Positions 1-4,871 of a stretch of 16,363 bases of DNA are shown here, one piece after another. Every line of letters begins with the position of its first letter. Position 1 is the stretch's first letter. The stretch is from contig CAYNFQ010000018.1 of the NCBI GenBank assembly GCA_964396715.1, positions 1 through 16,363 of the forward strand. The letters run 5' to 3'. The notes under the pieces are model-generated. The model saw only the letters and a program-made list of their open reading frames with translations. It did not search any database and was not told where the DNA came from. This DNA is from CAYNFQ01 sp964396715. GTDB lineage: Bacteria; Patescibacteriota; Microgenomatia; Daviesbacterales; UBA10151. The position numbers were made by a program, and so were the translations under genes.

Positions 1-66
1 CCAGCTGCTTTTTATATTGTCAAATCAATCTACAAGGGGTTTTGTACCAAACTCATTCTATACCTC

Positions 67-95
67 TTGTCAATTTTTACAAGAAAGTGTAGTAT
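67..95 (+). promoter_or_regulatory. Candidate sigma70-type promoter of the carbonic-anhydrase-like gene
   Basis: TTGTCA at 67-72 and TAGTAT at 90-95 are separated by exactly 17 nt. The predicted transcript would start about 5 nt before the ATG at 107, too short a leader for a Shine-Dalgarno helix. This promoter supports the ATG at 107 over the in-frame TTG at 17, although the frame is open to the left edge of the window. Confidence 0.5.
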
Positions 96-106
96 CTTTG
101 ATCAAT

Positions 107-469
107 ATGAACCACCAAGCAGAGGCAATTATTGTTACCTGTATAGACTTCAGATTGCAGGAGGCTATAAATAAGTGGATTGCTGAAAATTTTAAGAACG
201 GGACTTTTGACAGAGTTGCTCTAGGTGGAGGGGTAAAAAATTTAGATTCCATCATGGGTCAGATAGAAATTGCCCACAAACTACACCATATTAAAAAAGT
301 AATTCTCATAAACCATGAAGATTGTGGGGCTTATGGAGAAGAGGGAACTCCGGAAAAACATAGTGAGGATTTAAGAAATGCTAAAGCTAAAGTTAATGGA
401 AAATATCCTAATTTAGAGGTTGAAGCCTTTTATCTCCAGTTGGATGGTACTTTTGAATCTATTGCCTGA
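107..469 (+). CDS. Beta-carbonic-anhydrase-like protein
   Basis: A 120-aa protein of the beta-carbonic anhydrase superfamily, which in active members hydrates CO2 to bicarbonate at a zinc ion. The two signature segments are visible. TCIDFR (residues 11-16) gives the Cys ligand C12 and the Asp-Arg dyad D14/R16. NHEDCG (69-74) gives ligands H70 and C73. A GGGVKN stretch (40-45) lies between them, where beta enzymes have a glycine-rich segment. It is much shorter than classic 200-aa enzymes and resembles the small cytosolic carbonic-anhydrase-like proteins annotated in uncultured bacteria. The start is set at ATG 107 because a good promoter lies just before it; the frame is open further left, so a longer N-terminus is possible. 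Activity is inferred, and a zinc-binding protein with another role cannot be excluded. Confidence 0.75.
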   Translation: MNHQAEAIIVTCIDFRLQEAINKWIAENFKNGTFDRVALGGGVKNLDSIMGQIEIAHKLHHIKKVILINHEDCGAYGEEGTPEKHSEDLRNAKAKVNGKYPNLEVEAFYLQLDGTFESIA

Positions 470-494
470 TTAGAGTACAATACCCCCTCAATGA

Positions 495-668
495 ATGACG
501 ATAAAAATTACATTCAATAAATCCTCTTTACAACCGGTTTCCCAGATCTCATCAGCTATTAGGGCTAAATCTTTTAAAATCAGCTCGGCCACGGCGAATT
601 TTGCCCAATACGTCCGGACTGTTAAAGCCTATGCTTTGGCAGAATTGCCGCTGGAACATATGATATAA
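495..668 (+). CDS. Small ORF of uncertain strand, possibly a gene remnant
   Basis: A 57-codon ATG-to-TAA reading frame of no recognised family lies in the 240-nt gap between two genes. It is clearly richer in G+C than its surroundings, which suggests past or present coding. It has no Shine-Dalgarno sequence and no nearby -10 box. The opposite strand also has a plausible open frame here (stop at 488-490, GTG at 590-592). It has acidic helical codons ending in EIWETGCKEDLLNVIF and runs open leftwards to a TAG further upstream without an ATG. One of the two is probably a shadow, or both reflect a decayed gene. I prefer the + strand only because it has an intact ATG start. Confidence 0.3.
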   Translation: MTIKITFNKSSLQPVSQISSAIRAKSFKISSATANFAQYVRTVKAYALAELPLEHMI

Positions 669-678
669 AAAAGCTATA

Positions 679-707
679 TTGTTTTCTAGTTAGTTCAGTT
701 TTAAAAT
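679..707 (+). promoter_or_regulatory. Promoter with -10 six nt before the ATG
   Basis: TTGTTT at 679-684 and TAAAAT at 702-707 have a 17-nt spacer. The ATG at 714 is 6 nt after the -10 box, so transcription should begin at the A of the start codon, giving a leaderless mRNA. Confidence 0.5.
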
Positions 708-713
708 AGACTT

Positions 714-1073
714 ATGGTAAGTGATGATTCAAAGAAAATTAAAGAACTTTTGGAGATAATTAGTAACAAAGTTGGAAAATTAGAAACACATGTAAGCTTA
801 CATTCAGCAACTATGCATTTGATTAAAGACCAACAATCAGTTATGAATGAGAAATTAGATGGACTCAAAGAAGATGTAGATGGTCTCAAGAAAGAGGTTA
901 AAGAGATGAGTGAAAATGTTGATGCAGCAAGGGGAGACATAGAATTGCTTCATATGGATGTTAAAGGGATTAGAGACAAAGAAGGACTTTTCCATTCCAG
1001 AAACAAAAGAGAAATTGATGAAATCAAAAGTCATCTGGGAATGCGATTAATATTGGATACTCCGGAAATATAA
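714..1073 (+). CDS. Coiled-coil protein of unknown function
   Basis: A 119-aa, strongly charged protein. From about residue 5 to 105 it reads as alpha-helix with a heptad pattern of Leu, Val, Ile and Met, for example KLDGLKEDVDGLKKEVKEM near residues 45-63. It has no cysteine, signal peptide or membrane segment, so a cytosolic dimeric or higher-order coiled coil is expected. Proteins of this shape are common as single genes in CPR genomes, and the sequence alone does not identify a partner. The start is supported by a -10 box placed for a leaderless transcript. The next gene follows after a 107-nt spacer with its own promoter, so this is probably a single-gene unit. Confidence 0.7.
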   Translation: MVSDDSKKIKELLEIISNKVGKLETHVSLHSATMHLIKDQQSVMNEKLDGLKEDVDGLKKEVKEMSENVDAARGDIELLHMDVKGIRDKEGLFHSRNKREIDEIKSHLGMRLILDTPEI

Positions 1074-1076
1074 TTC

Positions 1077-1151
1077 CTTGACTAAAACTTCCAAAAGGGC
1101 AAACCACAATCAGTTTACATGATTGTGGCAAACTCCAAAAATACAAAATTT
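1077..1151 (+). repeat. Conserved intergenic block, copy 1, with a 9-bp hairpin
   Basis: Three nt after the stop codon the sequence CTTGACTAAAA begins, followed by CCAAAAGGGCAA (1077-1102). The same block recurs at 1791, after the retropepsin-like gene, with three mismatches in 25 nt. A perfect stem of CCACAATCA (1104-1112) and TGATTGTGG (1120-1128) with a 7-nt loop follows. GGCAAACTC at 1127-1135 also recurs at 1942. No T-run follows the stem, so it is not a canonical terminator. Confidence 0.55.
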
Positions 1152-1167
1152 CCATTAAATTCTATGT

Positions 1168-1173
1168 TATAAT
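1168..1173 (+). promoter_or_regulatory. -10 box of the DUF5678-like/retropepsin-like pair
   Basis: A perfect TATAAT lies 7 nt before the ATG at 1181, predicting a leader of 0-1 nt. No convincing -35 hexamer is visible at 16-18 nt upstream. Confidence 0.55.
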
Positions 1174-1180
1174 TAAGTTT

Positions 1181-1360
1181 ATGAAAGCAAAGATACTACT
1201 AAATTATGAAAATAAATGGGTAGCATTAAGCAAGGATAGAACTAAGGTTTTATACGCTGCTAAAACACTTGAAAATTTATTTAAGAAGATCTCTCAAGTT
1301 AAAAAAGATGATGTTATTCTGCATTATGTACCACCCTTTGATGGTCATCTATCAATGTAA
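1181..1360 (+). CDS. DUF5678-like small protein
   Basis: A 59-aa protein whose pattern matches what I recall of DUF5678 proteins: a tryptophan followed by VAL (KWVALSKDR, residues 12-20), then a VLYAAKTLENLFKK segment, then a C-terminal VILHYVPPFD stretch. The family is small and of unknown biochemical function. Its TAA stop overlaps the ATG of the retropepsin-like gene by one base (TAATG), which argues for translational coupling and a joint function. A perfect -10 box just upstream marks it as the first gene of the two-gene unit. The family assignment is by memory of the motif only; a profile search would settle it. Confidence 0.65.
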   Translation: MKAKILLNYENKWVALSKDRTKVLYAAKTLENLFKKISQVKKDDVILHYVPPFDGHLSM

Positions 1361-1788
1361 TGTCTAAAATAACAGGGTATTCATACGTTCCCCAAATTCT
1401 TCAGGATCCTAAAGGCCAAAAGTTTATTCAATCTTATCTTCCTTTAATCCCTATTAAAGTTGCAAAGCCCAATGGTCAAATTTCCCCACCATTTGATGCT
1501 TTGTTGGATTCTGGCTCTGATAGGAATTTATTCCCCATGTCTTTATCAAAATATCTTGGCATTGTTTTTGAAAAAATGAAGCCAGGTAAGATTTATGGTA
1601 TTGGTAAAAATCCAATTAATGCCTATCCTGCAAGGATTACTCTTTGGTTAGGAAATAAAAGTTACGAAACAGAAACAGATTTCAGCATTCAACAAAATAT
1701 CCCCATATTGGGCAGACAAGGATTCTTTGATTTATTTAAATCCATAAAGTTTGATGAAAAAGGCCAGTTTGTTTATATGGAGGAATAA
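1360..1788 (+). CDS. Retropepsin-like aspartic protease
   Basis: A 142-aa single-domain protein with features of retroviral-type aspartic proteases, which act as homodimers with one catalytic Asp per subunit. ALLDSGSDRNLFP (residues 48-60) carries the Asp-Ser-Gly triad at D50-S51-G52. A flap-like IYGIGKNP segment lies near 78-85, and the C-terminal IPILGRQGFF (114-123) matches the hydrophobic-hydrophobic-Gly element that supports the active site. There is no signal peptide or membrane anchor, so it should be cytosolic. It is expressed with the DUF5678-like protein by start-stop overlap. That small protein may be a partner, substrate or inhibitor, but nothing in the sequence decides which. Similar small retropepsin-like genes are common in uncultured bacteria and their substrates are unknown. 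Confidence 0.75.
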   Translation: MSKITGYSYVPQILQDPKGQKFIQSYLPLIPIKVAKPNGQISPPFDALLDSGSDRNLFPMSLSKYLGIVFEKMKPGKIYGIGKNPINAYPARITLWLGNKSYETETDFSIQQNIPILGRQGFFDLFKSIKFDEKGQFVYMEE

Positions 1789-1790
1789 AT

Positions 1791-1819
1791 CTTGACTAAA
1801 AATCCCAAAAGTGCAACTT
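1791..1819 (+). repeat. Conserved intergenic block, copy 2
   Basis: CTTGACTAAAA followed by CCCAAAAGTGCAA begins 3 nt after the retropepsin-like stop codon and matches the block at 1077 with three mismatches in 25 nt. A second shared element, GGCAAACTC, appears at 1942-1950, so this spacer looks like the first one with about 80 nt of extra DNA, including the hairpin at 1823-1857. Confidence 0.55.
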
Positions 1820-1822
1820 AAT

Positions 1823-1857
1823 CCGTATTCCCACCTTCCATGTGGGAATGTAGTTTA
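1823..1857 (+). repeat. REP-like hairpin, RAYT-associated family, intergenic copy
   Basis: CCGTA, then TTCCCAC (1828-1834), a 7-nt loop, GTGGGAA (1842-1848), then TGTAGTTTA. The flanks match the copy at 9270-9304 almost base for base (CCGTATTCCCAC on the left, GTAGTTTA on the right), while the loop differs. Confidence 0.75.
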
Positions 1858-1906
1858 AAAAACTTCATTATCTTCTCGGTCGAGAACTTATTGACTAATA
1901 TTTAGC

Positions 1907-1935
1907 TTGACACCTCGAAGGTATAAGCATAAATA
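1907..1935 (+). promoter_or_regulatory. Candidate upstream promoter
   Basis: TTGACA at 1907-1912 and TAAATA at 1930-1935 have a 17-nt spacer. It would start transcription about 35 nt before the next ATG and may act together with the closer -10 box at 1964. Confidence 0.4.
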
Positions 1936-1960
1936 AAAGCCGGCAAACTCTAAAAAATTT

Positions 1961-1969
1961 TGTTAAAAT
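1961..1969 (+). promoter_or_regulatory. Extended -10 box
   Basis: TGTTAAAAT combines a TGn extension with TAAAAT at 1964-1969, 7 nt before the ATG at 1977. This is the leaderless arrangement seen at several other genes here, and it argues against the in-frame TTG at 1971. Confidence 0.5.
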
Positions 1970-1976
1970 ATTGGAC

Positions 1977-2315
1977 ATGGAAAGATTTGAGATCAAAAAT
2001 AGAGCAGATACAGATAAATACATAGACGGACTAAGTGGGAAAAAACAGAGAGTTGCTTTGCAGGATTACTCTATTGCTTTTGAATTAGCAAGATATGGTA
2101 AAACCATTATATATAGAGATACACAAAATAAGGAAATCGGTCTTGAAGATTTAGGATTATCAGAGCTTATGGAAGAGGTTGACTTGGGAGGGGCTGTGGA
2201 TTGGAAAGTCGCTGAAGCATACCCGGAGATACTTAATAGCAGAGAAAGAGTATTTGTTGCTTCATTTAATGCCCTTTTAGATAGAAAAGATCTACAGACT
2301 AAATTTCTTAGGTAA
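1977..2315 (+). CDS. Hypothetical protein, 112 aa
   Basis: I do not recognise this protein. It is acidic, soluble and probably mostly helical. An N-terminal RADTDKYIDGLSGKKQ segment is followed by an EIGLEDLGLSELMEEVDLGG stretch near the middle and a C-terminal ERVFVASFNALLDRK segment. It has no cysteine pair, membrane segment or signal peptide. It lies tail to tail with atpD (30 nt apart), in the place where atpC would normally follow, but on the opposite strand. It shows none of the beta-sandwich plus helical hairpin pattern of an epsilon subunit, so it is not a replacement. The AT-rich 30-nt gap has no clear GC-rich terminator stem for either gene. Confidence 0.6.
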   Translation: MERFEIKNRADTDKYIDGLSGKKQRVALQDYSIAFELARYGKTIIYRDTQNKEIGLEDLGLSELMEEVDLGGAVDWKVAEAYPEILNSRERVFVASFNALLDRKDLQTKFLR

Positions 2316-2345
2316 CTATCTGAATATCTTTATACTTTTAAAAAT

Positions 2346-3713
2346 TTATTTTAAATCCTCTAATCCACCAATCATATAGAAGGATTGTTCAGATTTAGAA
2401 TCATGTTTTCCATCTAAAATTTCTTTAAACATCTTTATTGTCTCTTTAATAGGAACGTATTTTCCTTTTCTGCCTGTGAAAGCCTCTCCCACAAAAAATG
2501 GCTGGGTTAGGGCTCTTTGGATTTTTCTGGCCCTGGCCACAGTTAGCTTATCCTCATCAGATAGTTCCTCAATTCCCAAAATAGCAATAATATCCTGCAA
2601 ATCCTTATATCTTTGCAGTACCTTCAGCACCTGGGTAGCCGCATCATAATGCTCCTGCCCCACAATTTCCGGGGTTAAAGCCCTACTGGAGGAGGCCAGC
2701 GGATCCACAGCAGGGTAAAGACCCTGTTCTGCTAAAGAACGCTCCAAGGCAATGGTGGAATCCAAGTGAGCAAAAGTAGTGGCCGGTGCCGGATCTGTAT
2801 AATCATCTGCCGGCACATAAACTGCTTGAACAGAAGTGATTGATCCTTTCTTAGTAGAGGTAATCCGCTCCTGCAGTTGTCCCATTTCTGTAGCCAAAGT
2901 CGGCTGATATCCCACAGCAGATGGAATACGGCCCAATAATGCGGATACCTCACTACCGGCTTGAGAAAACCTGAAAATATTATCTATAAAAAGTAACACA
3001 TCTTTTCCCTGATCATCACGAAAATATTCAGCCATAGTTAAGGCAGACAATCCTACTCTTTGTCTGGCTCCGGGCGGTTCATTCATTTGTCCAAATACCA
3101 TGGCTGTTTTGTCTATCACTCCGGACCCCTGCATCTCATGGTATAAATCATTTCCTTCGCGAGTTCTTTCTCCAACTCCGGCAAATACAGAATAACCTCC
3201 ATGTTCTGCAGCAATATTTCTGATTAATTCCTGAATAATGACAGTTTTGCCAACTCCGGCTCCTCCGAAAAGCCCCACTTTTCCACCTTTCACAAAAGGG
3301 GCCAGAAGATCTATTACCTTAATTCCTGTTTCAAAAACCTCACTCTTGACAGATTGTTCCTCAAATGAGGGAGCGGGACGGTGAATGGGTAAGCTCTTTT
3401 TGGCATTCACAGCGCCTTTTTGATCAATTGTTTCACCCAAAACATTAAATAACCTGCCTAAAACTTCCTTGCCAACCGGTACGGAAATAGGGGAACCTGT
3501 ATCAGTCACATCTGTGCCACGCTTTAGTCCGTCTGTAGAACCCATGGCCACAGACCTGACCTGACCTTCACCCAAATGCTGCTGAACTTCCAAGACCAGC
3601 TTGTTTTTACCGATACTGGTTTCCAGAGCATTATAAATTGCAGGTAATGATTTCGGATCAAACTCCGCATCAACCACTGCACCTATAATTTGAGTGACAA
3701 TACCTTTAGACAT
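2346..3713 (-). CDS. atpD: ATP synthase F1 subunit beta
   Basis: The catalytic subunit of F1, 455 aa and slightly short of the usual 460-480. The N-terminal beta-barrel is followed by the nucleotide-binding domain with P-loop GGAGVGKT (150-157), the catalytic-glutamate region GERTREGNDLYHEM, and Walker B DVLLFIDNIFRF. Next comes the C-terminal domain, whose lever motif reads EELSDED where most beta subunits have DELSEED. All residues needed for ATP turnover appear present. It is the last gene of the operon: after its stop the neighbour is on the other strand, so no epsilon gene follows. A strong Shine-Dalgarno sequence precedes the ATG. It is separated from atpG by 118 nt containing a small hairpin, an unusually wide gap for this operon. 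Confidence 0.98.
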   Translation of the reverse strand: MSKGIVTQIIGAVVDAEFDPKSLPAIYNALETSIGKNKLVLEVQQHLGEGQVRSVAMGSTDGLKRGTDVTDTGSPISVPVGKEVLGRLFNVLGETIDQKGAVNAKKSLPIHRPAPSFEEQSVKSEVFETGIKVIDLLAPFVKGGKVGLFGGAGVGKTVIIQELIRNIAAEHGGYSVFAGVGERTREGNDLYHEMQGSGVIDKTAMVFGQMNEPPGARQRVGLSALTMAEYFRDDQGKDVLLFIDNIFRFSQAGSEVSALLGRIPSAVGYQPTLATEMGQLQERITSTKKGSITSVQAVYVPADDYTDPAPATTFAHLDSTIALERSLAEQGLYPAVDPLASSSRALTPEIVGQEHYDAATQVLKVLQRYKDLQDIIAILGIEELSDEDKLTVARARKIQRALTQPFFVGEAFTGRKGKYVPIKETIKMFKEILDGKHDSKSEQSFYMIGGLEDLK

Positions 3714-3718
3714 ATATA

Positions 3719-3725
3719 CCTCCTT
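3719..3725 (-). promoter_or_regulatory. Strong Shine-Dalgarno of atpD
   Basis: AAGGAGG on the - strand lies 5 nt before the atpD ATG, extended by a T to give AAGGAGGT. It fixes the start at 3713. Confidence 0.85.
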
Positions 3726-3750
3726 TTGTCACGAAAATTACATCAGAGGA

Positions 3751-3780
3751 GCACCATTGAACTTGTTCAAGGCGACCTGC
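3751..3780. repeat. Small hairpin between atpG and atpD
   Basis: TTGAAC (3757-3762) and GTTCAA (3765-3770) form a perfect 6-bp stem with a 2-nt loop in the 118-nt spacer. It may be a degraded member of the palindromes found elsewhere in the operon. I see no promoter or ORF in the rest of the spacer. Confidence 0.35.
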
Positions 3781-3831
3781 TGATATGATTTGTGTCACTT
3801 TTCCTGTATTTTTTCCCATAATACTTACTAC

Positions 3832-4785
3832 TTACTCCATCGCAACCTGTGCCGTTGTTATTTCCAAAAGCTCGGTTGTTATGCTTGCCTGCCTGGTCTG
3901 ATTATAGGTAAGAGTTAAATCCGAAACAAGATCCAGAGCATTATCCGTGGCATTTTGCATGGTAATCATTCTGGCAGAATGTTCAGATGCTTTGGTTTCC
4001 AAAAGAGCCTGATAAATTTGCTCTTCAATATGATGAACCAAAAGGTAATCCAACAAAGCATCAGCAGCAGGTTCAAATAAAAACTCTGGTCCACCACCCA
4101 CGTCATTGCTCGCAATGACAGACTGTAGATCGATTGGTAACAGCTTAATTCTTCTTGCTTCCTGTCTTAAGGTAGAAACAAAATGGGGATAAACTAAATA
4201 TGCTTCACCAATTTCTCCCGCCTTAAATGCATCCATCACCAATCCTGATAATTGTTTGGCTTGCCTAAAAGTAATCACATCCAAATTTTCAAAATCAGCT
4301 TTTAGATCTTTACCTGTTCTGGCTACAAAACTCCTGCCTTTTTTGCCAACAGTGTAATAAACAATATTGTCATTCCCGCGCAGGCGGGAATCCAATTCCG
4401 ACCGTGAGGATGGATAATTGGATCCCTGCATTCGCAGGGATGACAGAGTGCGTATCAAATTTGTGTTTAATGCTCCTACCAATCCTTTATCTGTAGAAAG
4501 CAGTACCACCCCTACTTTGTCATTGCGAGGAACCACATTCATGTCAACTGAACGTGGCGACGTGGCAATCTCTTTTCCCCCCAGCAGAGGATGTGCTTCC
4601 GTATCTATTTTTGGCAAAAGCCTGGCTAGCGCCTCTGATAAATTCTCGCTATAAGGCCTGCCGGAAGTGGCCTGATTTTGAGCCCGCCTCATTTTAGTAG
4701 CAGCCACCATCTGCATGGCCTTGGTAATTTGAGCCGTATTGTTAACTGACTTTATTCTTCTTCTTAATTCTCTAGTGTTTGCCAT
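3832..4785 (-). CDS. atpG: ATP synthase F1 subunit gamma, with palindrome-encoded loops
   Basis: The central rotor shaft of F1, 317 aa against about 285-290 typically. The N-terminal helix is canonical (ANTRELRRRIKSVNNTAQITKAM), as is the C-terminal helix with ARMITMQNATDNA (271-283), which sits inside the alpha3beta3 barrel. The surplus length comes from DNA palindromes translated in frame: about residues 71-90, 114-140 and 223-228. The second gives the telltale DSRLRGNDN and the first VPRNDK. All three fall in the globular Rossmann-like part, at loops that vary among gammas, and not in the coiled-coil shaft. The core motif VVLLSTDKGLVGALN (93-107) is intact. A Shine-Dalgarno-like AAGGA lies 4 nt before the ATG, just after a palindromic dimer. 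The protein is almost certainly functional because it is the only gamma in an intact operon. Confidence 0.96.
   Translation of the reverse strand: MANTRELRRRIKSVNNTAQITKAMQMVAATKMRRAQNQATSGRPYSENLSEALARLLPKIDTEAHPLLGGKEIATSPRSVDMNVVPRNDKVGVVLLSTDKGLVGALNTNLIRTLSSLRMQGSNYPSSRSELDSRLRGNDNIVYYTVGKKGRSFVARTGKDLKADFENLDVITFRQAKQLSGLVMDAFKAGEIGEAYLVYPHFVSTLRQEARRIKLLPIDLQSVIASNDVGGGPEFLFEPAADALLDYLLVHHIEEQIYQALLETKASEHSARMITMQNATDNALDLVSDLTLTYNQTRQASITTELLEITTAQVAME
4102..4119. repeat. GTCAT-family palindrome inside atpG (short)
   Basis: GTCATTGCTCGCAATGAC is an 8-bp perfect stem with a 2-nt loop. It is read in frame as part of AtpG residues 223-228, in a loop before the conserved EFLFEPAADALLDYLL segment. 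It could be the minimal form of the element at 4519-4573, which shares GTCATTGC. Confidence 0.6.
4368..4445. repeat. 78-bp GTCAT-family inverted dimer inside atpG
   Basis: The left end begins TGTCATTCCCGCGCAGG and runs to ATCCAATT (4390-4397). The right end, read on the other strand, begins TGTCATCCCTGCGAATGC and also runs to ATCCAATTA. Each half folds into its own hairpin, and the halves pair with each other. The length of 78 bp is exactly 26 codons, so atpG stays in frame; it encodes about residues 114-140. Confidence 0.8.
4519..4573. repeat. GTCAT-family palindrome inside atpG (GTCATTGCGAGG type)
   Basis: GTCATTGCGAGGAACCAC (4519-4536) faces GTGGCGACGTGGCAATC (4554-4570) as an imperfect inverted repeat closed by ATTGC/GCAAT. 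It is translated in frame as AtpG residues about 71-90, between HPLL and the core strand VGVVLLST. Confidence 0.65.
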
Positions 4786-4795
4786 TTTTCCTTTT

Positions 4796-4865
4796 TGTCA
4801 TTCCGGACTTGATCCGGAATCTATACAAATAACTCGCATAGATCCTGAATCAAGTTCAGGATAAC
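4796..4865. repeat. GTCAT-family inverted dimer between atpA and atpG
   Basis: Hairpin 1 is ATTCCGGA-CTTGA-TCCGGAAT (4800-4820). Hairpin 2 is ATCCTGAA-TCAAG-TTCAGGAT (4842-4862). The two are inverted relative to each other: read outwards, both go TGTCAT or TGTTAT, stem, loop CTTGA, stem, then CTAT. It fills nearly the whole 86-nt atpA-atpG spacer and could stall polymerase or protect the mRNA. Confidence 0.8.
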
Positions 4866-4871
4866 AAATGA

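Noticed and set aside
17..106. N-terminal extension of the carbonic-anhydrase-like protein from the TTG at 17
   Set aside because: A well-spaced promoter (67-95) lies inside it and the homologous domain begins near the ATG at 107. The frame is open to the left edge, so this cannot be fully excluded.
1104..1128. 9-bp hairpin after the coiled-coil gene as an intrinsic terminator
   Set aside because: The stem is perfect but no T-run follows on either strand. It sits within a repeated spacer block, so a repeat is the better description.
1077..1955. Integron attC sites in the two conserved spacers
   Set aside because: I could not find paired GTTRRRY/RYYYAAC core sites in the right arrangement, and no integrase is present in the window.
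1977..2315. Possible replacement epsilon subunit next to atpD
   Set aside because: It is on the opposite strand and lacks the N-terminal beta-sandwich and C-terminal helical-hairpin pattern of epsilon.
2316..2345. Bidirectional terminator between the 112-aa gene and atpD
   Set aside because: The AT-rich TTTTAAAAATTTATTTTAAA stretch could pair weakly, but it has no GC stem.
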